A DNA stretch of 55,951 bases from Microbacterium sp. K24 (GTDB lineage Bacteria; Actinomycetota; Actinomycetes; Actinomycetales; Microbacteriaceae). The DNA is taken from contig NZ_SSDJ01000134.1 of NCBI RefSeq assembly GCF_004794465.1, positions 1 through 55,951 of the forward strand. The letters run 5' to 3'. The position numbers and the translations under genes were made by a program. Under the pieces are notes generated by a model that had not been told where the DNA came from, ran no database searches, and was given only the letters and a program-made list of their open reading frames with translations. This document shows, piece by piece, positions 49,242-55,951 of this stretch (position 1 is the first letter of the stretch; the number at the start of each line of letters is the position of its first letter).

Positions 49242-50387
49242 ATGACCACACTGCTTCGCGCCTCCGACTCCGCCGGATTCCTCCGGATCGTCCCCGCCCT
49301 CGCCGGGTTCACGCCCCGGCAGAGCATCGTTCTCCTGCCGTTCCGCGGGTCCCGCGCCTACGGCGCGATGCGCCTCGACCTGCCGAGAGACGACGTCTCG
49401 CTCGAGGAATACGCCGACGCCGCGGTCGGGCTGGCCCTGCGGGTGGAGGGAACGGATGCCGTCGCCCTCGTCGTCTACACCGATGGCGAACCCCACCCCA
49501 CGCGAGACGGGCTCGTGCTGCCGTTCGCCGTCGAGGTCGACGAGCTGCTCGGCTGCGCCGACGACGCCGGCCTTCGCGTCGTCGACGCGCTCTGCGTGAC
49601 CCCCGCCGGCTGGGCGAGCTACCTCGTCGACGACCCGGTGGTCGGTGCTCTCAGCGACATCGATGCCGTGGCTGTGCCGACGTCCGGTGACGGGGCGGCC
49701 GATGACGAGACGGCCGGAGATGTGGCCGGAGATCAGTTCGCCGGGACCGAGCTCCCCGCCGTCGACCTCGCCGAGAAGGAGCGGGTGGCGTCGGCGCTCC
49801 TCGAGCTCACGGAGATGCTGTGCCGCGACAAGTGCGGCACGCTCACGGGAAGGGAGAACCCGCTGGCGATCGCCGCCCTCGTGATGCTGGAAGATGTGCC
49901 GGCGTTCTTCGAGTCGGTCCTGCGGACGCCCGACGACCTGCCGCCGTTCGCGACGGCGGCGCTGCTGTGGTGCTTCGACCGCCCGCTGTTCCGCGACGTC
50001 GCCATCGCGCAGTGGGCGACCGACCTGGCCGGCGGCATGCGCACGCTCGGCGCCCAGCTCGCCTTCGCCGGTACGGGGTCGATGGTTCCCGACGACCTGG
50101 GTCAGGTCTTCCTGGGCCGCGGACCCGCTCCCGACACCGACCGGCTCCGGGTCGCCCTGTCGGTGGTGCGTCACGCGGCAGCCCGAGCCCCGCGAGCGTC
50201 CCGCACGGCGCCGCTGACGGCCGCGGCGTGGCTGTCCTGGGCTCTCGGCCGCTCGAGCCATGCGGGCCGCTACCTCGAGATGGTGCGCGAGATCGACCCG
50301 CAGTACGGCCTCGCCGCGCTGCTCGAGACGATGATCGGCGGCGCTCTCCTGCCGGAATGGGCCTTCCGACGCGGTCCGGCCCGATGA
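49242..50387 (+). CDS. DUF4192 domain-containing protein
   Basis: This 381-residue actinobacterial protein of unknown function has the DUF4192 start (TTLLRASDSAGFLRIVPALA ... RQSIVLLPFRG) and a helical C-terminal half (TAAAWLSWALGRSSHAGRYL). The ATG at 49242 begins the conserved region. Upstream in-frame codons have no ribosome site. It converges on lysS with 13 bases between stops. No enzymatic motif is visible. Confidence 0.8.
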   Translation: MTTLLRASDSAGFLRIVPALAGFTPRQSIVLLPFRGSRAYGAMRLDLPRDDVSLEEYADAAVGLALRVEGTDAVALVVYTDGEPHPTRDGLVLPFAVEVDELLGCADDAGLRVVDALCVTPAGWASYLVDDPVVGALSDIDAVAVPTSGDGAADDETAGDVAGDQFAGTELPAVDLAEKERVASALLELTEMLCRDKCGTLTGRENPLAIAALVMLEDVPAFFESVLRTPDDLPPFATAALLWCFDRPLFRDVAIAQWATDLAGGMRTLGAQLAFAGTGSMVPDDLGQVFLGRGPAPDTDRLRVALSVVRHAAARAPRASRTAPLTAAAWLSWALGRSSHAGRYLEMVREIDPQYGLAALLETMIGGALLPEWAFRRGPAR

Positions 50388-50400
50388 CCGGGACCGACGA

Positions 50401-51933
50401 CTACTTGACGAGGGGGAAGAGGATGGTCTCGCGGATGCCGAGCCCGGTGATCGCCATCAGCAGACGGTCGATGCCCATCCCCATGCCGCCCGACGGCGGC
50501 ATGCCGTGCTCGAGCGCCCGCAGGAACTCCTCGTCGACGGGCATCGCCTCGACGTCTCCGCGCGCGGCGAGCTTGGCCTGCTCCACGAAGCGCTCGCGCT
50601 GGATCACCGGGTCGACGAGCTCGGAGTATCCGGTCGCCAGTTCGAAGCCGCGGATGTACAGATCCCACTTCTCGACGACGCCGTCGGTCGACCGGTGCTC
50701 GCGCACGAGCGGGGACGTGTCGACCGGGAAGTCCATCACGAAGGTCGGACGCACGAGGTCGCCCTTCACGAAGTGCTCCCACAGCTCCTCGACCAGCTTG
50801 CCGTGCGTGGCCTGCGCCGGAAGATCGACGTCGTTGGCCTGGGCGAAGGCGATCAGGTCGTCGACGGAGTCCTGCGGGGTGATCGTGCGGCCCGACGCAG
50901 CGGAGAGCGACTCGTACATCGAGATGCGGTCCCACTCGCCGCCGAGGTCGTACTCGGTGCCGTCGGCCCAGGTCACGGTCGTCGACCCGGTCACCGCGAT
51001 CGCCGCCTGCTGCACGAGCTCCTGCGTGAGCGCGGCCATCTGGTTGTAGTCCCCGTAGGCCTGGTAGGCCTCGAGCATCGCGAACTCCGGGCTGTGCGTC
51101 GAGTCGGCGCCCTCGTTGCGGAAGTTGCGGTTGATCTCGAACACGCGCTCGATGCCGCCGACGACCGCACGCTTCAGGTAGAGCTCCGGCGCGATGCGCA
51201 GATACAGCTCGGTGTCGAAGGCGTTGGAGCGGGTGATGAACGGACGAGCGGATGCGCCGCCGTGCTGCACCTGCAGCATCGGCGTCTCGACCTCGAGGTA
51301 GTCGTGGCTGGTGAAGGTGGCTCGCAGGCTCGCGTTCACGGCAGCGCGGGCGCGGACGGTGGTGCGCGCCTGCTCGCGGACGATGAGATCGAGGTAGCGG
51401 CTGCGGACGCGGCCCTCCTCGCTCAGCTCGGAGTAGGCGTTCGGGAGCGGAAGGATCGCCTTCGACGCGATCGTCCACCCATCGGCCATGATCGACAGCT
51501 CCCCGCGACGGCTGGAGATCACCTCGCCGTGCACGAAGACATGGTCACCCAGGTCGACGAGCTCCTTCCACGCGGCGAGAGACTCCTCACCGACGTTCGC
51601 CAGCGAGATCATCGCCTGGATGCGGGTGCCGTCACCCGCCTGCAGCGTCGCGAAGCAGAGCTTGCCGGTGTTGCGGCTGAACACCACGCGTCCGGCCACG
51701 CCGACGATGACGCCGGTCTCGGCGCCCGCCTCGAGCTCGCCGTACTCCGCGCGCAGCGCAGGGATCGTGTGCGTCACCGGGACGGCGACCGGGAAGGCGC
51801 CGCCCGCGGCATCCGCCCGACTCGCGATCAGGCGTTCGCGCTTGGCGAGACGCACGGCCTTCTGCTCGTGGACGTCCTCTTCGGTCGAAGGGTCGGCCGA
51901 AGCCGATTCGGGCGCGGCGGACGCGTCAGTCAT
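50401..51933 (-). CDS. lysS: Lysyl-tRNA synthetase (class II)
   Basis: This 510-residue class II synthetase has an OB-fold anticodon domain ([20 protein letters not shown] region). Motif 2 ([18 protein letters not shown]) and motif 3 ([15 protein letters not shown]) lie in the catalytic domain. It attaches lysine to tRNA-Lys. The first 45 residues are an acidic, low-complexity lead before [13 protein letters not shown]. The ATG at 51933 has AGGAGC upstream. It diverges from the DUF2207 gene. Confidence 0.97.
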   Translation of the reverse strand: MTDASAAPESASADPSTEEDVHEQKAVRLAKRERLIASRADAAGGAFPVAVPVTHTIPALRAEYGELEAGAETGVIVGVAGRVVFSRNTGKLCFATLQAGDGTRIQAMISLANVGEESLAAWKELVDLGDHVFVHGEVISSRRGELSIMADGWTIASKAILPLPNAYSELSEEGRVRSRYLDLIVREQARTTVRARAAVNASLRATFTSHDYLEVETPMLQVQHGGASARPFITRSNAFDTELYLRIAPELYLKRAVVGGIERVFEINRNFRNEGADSTHSPEFAMLEAYQAYGDYNQMAALTQELVQQAAIAVTGSTTVTWADGTEYDLGGEWDRISMYESLSAASGRTITPQDSVDDLIAFAQANDVDLPAQATHGKLVEELWEHFVKGDLVRPTFVMDFPVDTSPLVREHRSTDGVVEKWDLYIRGFELATGYSELVDPVIQRERFVEQAKLAARGDVEAMPVDEEFLRALEHGMPPSGGMGMGIDRLLMAITGLGIRETILFPLVK

Positions 51934-52013
51934 GTGCGGTGCTCCTTGAAGTCCTCCCCAGTTTACCGAGGCGGCGTGCCGAGTCCTTCGCGCGGGCTGG
52001 GTAGCCTCGAGGC

Positions 52014-53882
52014 ATGACCCCGACACGGATCATCCACGCGTTCGCCGCCCTCGCCCTCGCGCTCGTCGCGGTCGCCGCGCCCGCGGCAGCGACGGCGGCG
52101 CCGGTATCGTCCGTGCGCCCGTCGGTGTCGGAAGACGTGGACGACTTCTCCTACGCCTCGTGGGACGCCGTGTACGAGGTCGGACTCGATGACGAGGGGC
52201 GCGCCCTCATGCACGTCACCGAGACGCTCGTCGCCCGCTTCCCCGACCAGGACCAGAACCGGGGCATCGTCCGCGGGCTCCCGACGACCTACGAGGGCGC
52301 CGGCATCGACACCCGCATCCTGTCCGTGAAAGACGAGCAGGGGGCGGACGTCCCGTACGAGACCGACGAGGACGACGGCCTGCTGTTCGTCCTCACCGGG
52401 AACGACGACTTCGTGCAGGGGCTCACGACCTACGTGATCGAATACGAGATGCGCGACGTCATCCTCGCTGCCGGGGCATCGCGAGGGTCACGGGGCGAAG
52501 GCTCGGCCACCCCCGCGGTCGACGAGTTCTACTGGGATCTGCTCCCGCTCGACAGCACCCAGCCCATCGAGCGCTTCCGCGCCGACATCGTCTTCGACGC
52601 CGCGATGAGCGCGCGGCTCGTGGGGGCGACGAGCTGCTACTCCGGTGTCTCGGGCTCGACCGACACGTGCGATCTTCGGGGGCCCGCCGTCGACGGCGGC
52701 ATCGCGACGTTCCGTGTCGACTCGGGCGAGCGCCCCGCGGGCGACGGCGTCACCGTCGCCATCGGCTTCGAGCCGGGAACGGTCGCGCAGCCCTCTGCCC
52801 GCACGCCCAACCCGGTGACCGATACCGTCCCGCTGGTCGCGGCCATCGGCGCCGCCGTGCTGTCGGTCGGGTCGTGCGCGACCGTGTGGTCGTTTCAGCG
52901 CCGACGCCGCCGCGCGAGCGGGATCATCGTCGCACAGTACGACGTGCCCGATGCGATGCCGCCGCTGCTCGCCGCCGCCATCGTGCCCGGTGCGAAAGAC
53001 GCGATTCCCTCCGAGATCGTGCACCTCGCGGTGCGGGGCACCCTGCGCATCGAAGAAGGCGGCTCACCCGAGAACCCGCGGCTGCGGCGCATCGCGGGAG
53101 CCCGCATCCCCGACCACCTCGACGTCGAAGCACTCGACGCCCTCTTCCTGAAGGCGAACGACGGGGGCGTCGTCGACGTGCCGAGTGCGAGCGAGGCATT
53201 CGCCGGGCGGATGACGGCGCTCGTGCAGTCCGGGAAGAACGCCGCGGTATCCCGCGGACTCACGACCAGGGCGCGCAGTCGAGCGGCCGTGATCGTGCAG
53301 TGGTTCGCGATCGTCCTCGCCGTCATCGGCCTGGGCATCTCGGTGTGGGGCGTGGCCTCGGGTCGGCTCTCGGCGATCCCCGCGCTCGTCGCGATCTCGT
53401 TCGGCGTCTTCCTCGTGATCATCGCCAGCCTCTACTCCTTCACGAAGCACACCGTGCTGACCCCCGAAGGTGCCCGTCAGTTCGAGTATCTGCAGGGTGT
53501 GAAGGAGTTCATCCGGGTCGCGGATGCCGACCGTCTGCGCATGCTGCAGTCGTACAGCGGCGCCGAACGCCGGCAGGACGGCAGCGCCGATGTCATCCAC
53601 GTGTACGAACGCCTCCTCCCCTACGCGATGCTCTTCGGCATGGAGAAGGAGTGGGGAGACGTGCTGGAGCAGGCGTACCTCCGCGAGCAGCGCGGACCCG
53701 GGTGGATCGGCGATCCGAACACGCCCTACCTCGGCGTGTACCTCTCGACCTTCACCGCGTCTTCGCACGCGGCGTCGACCTACACCTCTCCGTCCGCAGG
53801 AACGTCATCGAGCTCGGGCGGATCGTTCGGCGGCGGCTTCTCGGGCGGCGGAGGCGGTGGAGGGTTCTCCGGCGGACGCTGA
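52014..53882 (+). CDS. DUF2207 membrane protein with glycine-rich tail
   Basis: This 622-residue protein has a signal peptide ([20 protein letters not shown]). An extracellular DUF2207 domain (about 40-260) and a membrane helix near residue 275 follow. After a cytosolic segment, two further helices ([20 protein letters not shown] and [20 protein letters not shown]) precede a cytosolic part. The C-terminus is [20 protein letters not shown], the flexible tail usual for this family. The function is unknown. It is monocistronic by appearance, divergent from lysS and convergent with the DUF2520 gene. Confidence 0.85.
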   Translation: MTPTRIIHAFAALALALVAVAAPAAATAAPVSSVRPSVSEDVDDFSYASWDAVYEVGLDDEGRALMHVTETLVARFPDQDQNRGIVRGLPTTYEGAGIDTRILSVKDEQGADVPYETDEDDGLLFVLTGNDDFVQGLTTYVIEYEMRDVILAAGASRGSRGEGSATPAVDEFYWDLLPLDSTQPIERFRADIVFDAAMSARLVGATSCYSGVSGSTDTCDLRGPAVDGGIATFRVDSGERPAGDGVTVAIGFEPGTVAQPSARTPNPVTDTVPLVAAIGAAVLSVGSCATVWSFQRRRRRASGIIVAQYDVPDAMPPLLAAAIVPGAKDAIPSEIVHLAVRGTLRIEEGGSPENPRLRRIAGARIPDHLDVEALDALFLKANDGGVVDVPSASEAFAGRMTALVQSGKNAAVSRGLTTRARSRAAVIVQWFAIVLAVIGLGISVWGVASGRLSAIPALVAISFGVFLVIIASLYSFTKHTVLTPEGARQFEYLQGVKEFIRVADADRLRMLQSYSGAERRQDGSADVIHVYERLLPYAMLFGMEKEWGDVLEQAYLREQRGPGWIGDPNTPYLGVYLSTFTASSHAASTYTSPSAGTSSSSGGSFGGGFSGGGGGGGFSGGR

Positions 53883-53900
53883 CGCTCCCGGCCGCGGTCG

Positions 53901-54593
53901 TCAGATCAACGGCGGCGGATCGGATGCTTCGCGCAGCGCCCGCTCCACGGTCGACTGCACGAGCGCAGAGAGGTAGCCGCCCGGGTTCTCCACCCCGATC
54001 GCGCGAAGCCGCGCCGTCGACTGCCCGATGATCGACCGCGAGAACTCGGTCGCGGTCTGGATGGCGTCCGCGTAGGCCGGGCGGTCCTCCTCCGCGATCA
54101 CGATCGGCTCGCAGCCCATCTCCACGGCGAGCGCCTGCGCGATCGGCAGCACCGGGCCCGGGGCGGTCACCGCCGCGAAACCCGCCTGCAGCTGGCGCAG
54201 GTCGATCGACGTGCCGGTGAACGTGATCGCGGGGTGCACGGCGAGCGGGATCGCTCCGCGTTCGGCCGCAGGCCGCAGGATCTCGGTGCCGTGAGCAGGG
54301 TCGGTGTGCAGCACGAGCTGGCCGATCTGCCATCCGCCGACCTCCGCGATGCCCGCGACGAGCGAGCTCAGCTGATCCGACGGCACCGCCAGGATCACGA
54401 GCTCCGCGCGGCGCACCACCTCGAGCGCGTCGAGCACCGGCACCTCCGGCAGGACAGCGGACGCGCGTTCGTCGTCCGAACCGCTCGTGATGCCGACGAT
54501 CGCATGGCCGGCGCCGCCGAGGGCAGCGCCGAGCACGGGGCCGACGCGTCCTGCGCCGATGATGCCGACGCCGAGGCGTCCGTCACGCACCAC
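53901..54593 (-). CDS. Rossmann-fold/DUF2520 oxidoreductase-like protein
   Basis: This 230-residue protein has an NAD(P)-binding start (VGIIGAGRVGPVLGAAL) and a helical DUF2520 C-terminal domain (HPAITFTGTSIDLRQL and PGGYLSALVQSTVERAL). The family is related to pyrroline-carboxylate-reductase-like or ketopantoate-reductase-like dehydrogenases, and its reaction is unsettled. GTG at 54593 begins 4 bases after the PH-domain gene stop. In many actinobacteria it sits between PH-domain genes and panC. Here no panC follows, and a DUF2207 gene lies downstream instead. Confidence 0.83.
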   Translation of the reverse strand: MVRDGRLGVGIIGAGRVGPVLGAALGGAGHAIVGITSGSDDERASAVLPEVPVLDALEVVRRAELVILAVPSDQLSSLVAGIAEVGGWQIGQLVLHTDPAHGTEILRPAAERGAIPLAVHPAITFTGTSIDLRQLQAGFAAVTAPGPVLPIAQALAVEMGCEPIVIAEEDRPAYADAIQTATEFSRSIIGQSTARLRAIGVENPGGYLSALVQSTVERALREASDPPPLI

Positions 54594-54597
54594 CCCG

Positions 54598-55951
54598 TCA
54601 CTCCCCGTTCGTGGCGGGAGGAGCAGGAGGCGGAGCGACGGGCGGAGCAGGCGGTGCGGCAGGCGGCGCCACCGGCGGTGCGGGAGGCGGCGCGACCGGA
54701 GGAGCAGGAGGCGCGACCGGAGGAGCCGGAGGCGGGGCGATCGGCGGTGCCGGCGGAGGCGTCACCGGAGGCGCGGGCAGCGAGACGGGCGGACCGGACG
54801 GCGCCGGGAGATCGGTGTACGCCGGCGCCCCGTATGCCGGAGGAGCCGGGTACGCCGGAGGAGCCGGATACGCCGGAGGCGCGGGCGGCGCGTGCGGAGC
54901 CACCGGAACATGTTCGCTCCAGCGATGACTGGTGTCCCTCGACGCCGCCTCGGCGGCCGCCCGGCTGACATCGCCGAGCAGCGCCAGCGCGTCCTCGCGC
55001 TCGAGCCCGGAGAGGTATCCGGTGATCGGTCCCGGAGCGGTGTGCACCTGGGCGCCGGAGACGCGCTGCGCCCGGTCGATGGGGCCCTGCGAGAGCGAGA
55101 CGCCCTGCAGGCGCGCCAGCGGGAAGACGGCGAGCTTGCGCCACACGACGCCGCGCCGCAGCAGCAGTCCGAAGTCGGCGACCGAGTAGCCGTGCCGCTT
55201 CCACGACAGCGGACGACGCCACCAGGCCCGTCGCGGCATCCGGCGGAACGGGTCGCCCTCGACCGGGCCGACGACGCCCTGCTCCCAGAGGAACGGGATG
55301 CTCGCGGCCGGCACATCCGGGAGCACCAGGCCGAGCACGCGCTCCACGTCGGCGCGCTTGCCGACGGGGAGCACGACGTTGAACTGCTGCGCACTGCCCG
55401 ACTGCTGCGCTGCCGTGCTCTTGCCGCTCATCCGGTTGATCTTGATCGTCCACCATCCGAACGGACGCCAGAGCAGCGACTGCGACACCTCGACGGCGAA
55501 GATGCGTCCGGGAGGGAGGGTCTCGGTCACGGTCGTGAGCAGGCCGTAGGTGATCCGCACCCCGTCGGGTGTCGGGGCGATCGAGTAGCGCAGCGACTTC
55601 GAGATCTGTGCCCAGGTGATACCCACGACGGCGACGACCATGGGGATCCCCATGGCCAGCCCGATGCCGAGCAGCACCACTCCGCCTTCGGTGTCTCCGT
55701 CGGCGAGGACCCCGATGATCGTGCTGCCGAGCGCGATCGCGAAGATCACGCCGAAGAAGAGCAGCCAGAGCAGTCCGGAGATCAGCTGCGAGCCGATCAG
55801 ACGACCCGTCGGAATCTTGACGACGCTCTCGGGCGCGACATCGGCGAGGTCCACGCCGGTGATGAGGCTGGTGACGCCCTCGTTCACCGAGCCGCGCAGC
55901 TGCGCCCGCGTCGAGGCCGGAGCCCCCGGGTGCGCGGCAGCGGCTCCCGCG
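54598..55951 (-). CDS. PH-domain (YdbT-like) membrane protein with proline-rich tail, 5' end outside the window
   Basis: The frame stays open to the window edge (about 450 codons visible). It contains helices (QLISGLLWLLFFGVIFAIAL and VVLLGIGLAMGIPMVVAVVG) followed by a bacterial PH domain (RYSIAPTPDGVRITYGLLTT ... LPPGRIFAVEVSQSLLWRP). A second PH-like domain follows (YSVADFGLLLRRGVVWRKLA ... RLQGVSLSQGPIDR). The last roughly 100 residues are built from repeated PPAYPA and PPAPPVA units. The GTG at 55887 could be a start, but the continuous upstream frame (AGAAAAHPGAPAS) argues that a preceding PH unit is cut off. YdbT-like proteins always carry several such domains. The function is unknown. 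Confidence 0.75.
   Translation of the reverse strand, partial: AGAAAAHPGAPASTRAQLRGSVNEGVTSLITGVDLADVAPESVVKIPTGRLIGSQLISGLLWLLFFGVIFAIALGSTIIGVLADGDTEGGVVLLGIGLAMGIPMVVAVVGITWAQISKSLRYSIAPTPDGVRITYGLLTTVTETLPPGRIFAVEVSQSLLWRPFGWWTIKINRMSGKSTAAQQSGSAQQFNVVLPVGKRADVERVLGLVLPDVPAASIPFLWEQGVVGPVEGDPFRRMPRRAWWRRPLSWKRHGYSVADFGLLLRRGVVWRKLAVFPLARLQGVSLSQGPIDRAQRVSGAQVHTAPGPITGYLSGLEREDALALLGDVSRAAAEAASRDTSHRWSEHVPVAPHAPPAPPAYPAPPAYPAPPAYGAPAYTDLPAPSGPPVSLPAPPVTPPPAPPIAPPPAPPVAPPAPPVAPPPAPPVAPPAAPPAPPVAPPPAPPATNGE

Noticed and set aside
54611..54928. Gly/Ala repeat protein (GGAGGA-type) on the plus strand
   Set aside because: Complement of the proline-rich PH-protein tail; CCG/CGG-type repeats always give such a reading on the other strand.
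1..55951. CRISPR array, phage or transposase genes
   Set aside because: No regularly spaced repeats and no integrase, transposase or phage structural motif found in any frame read.

Overview
The window is high-GC DNA with actinobacterial gene style: tightly packed genes, ATGA start/stop overlaps, frequent GTG starts, LacI/SorC/TetR control, and sugar ABC transporters without their own ATPase. Gene content and order, and the frequent 'gcatcc/ggatgc' words, suggest a Microbacteriaceae member, probably Microbacterium-like. That assignment is inference. No phage, insertion sequence or CRISPR array was seen.

Bases 1-41942 form a large plant-glycan utilisation region. The first operon (1-3039) holds the 3' end of an erythrulose/dihydroxyacetone-type kinase, an RpiB-like and a TpiA-like tetrose-phosphate isomerase, a TIM-barrel protein matching 3-oxo-isoapionate decarboxylase (OiaC), and a 6-phosphogluconate-dehydrogenase-like protein matching D-apionate oxidoisomerase (ApnO). 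Together these would turn D-apionate into D-erythrose 4-phosphate. A scarred stretch with a PIN toxin/antitoxin pair follows (3040-4597). Next come GH42 and a DUF5060/DUF4038/DUF5605 hydrolase (GH140-like, candidate apiosidase), a SorC regulator, a racemase-family protein lacking one catalytic cysteine, and an ABC importer. Bases 13424-17961 carry a GH127 protein, a RuBisCO-like protein matching OiaX and a DUF1537 kinase matching OiaK, which is the second known route from 3-oxo-isoapionate. GH2, an aldo/keto reductase, an SMP-30 lactonase, an NAD-dependent oxidoreductase and GH78 follow. A complete L-rhamnose pathway (rhaI, rhaEW, rhaB) lies next to its LacI regulator.

Bases 32799-41942 hold a GH3 enzyme, a TetR regulator, a second ABC importer with a GH13 alpha-glucosidase-type enzyme, and its LacI regulator. 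A recurring TTGAAACGATTCAA-like operator precedes the rhamnose operon, GH78, the SMP-30 lactonase and the GH127/transporter divergent region, so one LacI protein may coordinate them. Apiose and rhamnose occur together in rhamnogalacturonan II and in many plant glycosides, which gives the region a coherent purpose.

Bases 42008-55951 look like core chromosome: an LCP cell-wall ligase, tRNA-Ser(UGA), a HAD phosphatase, serS, a diacylglycerol-kinase-family enzyme, a duplicated-domain lipoprotein, cardiolipin synthase, a DUF4192 protein, lysS, a DUF2207 membrane protein, a DUF2520 Rossmann protein and the 3' part of a PH-domain membrane protein that runs off the window.
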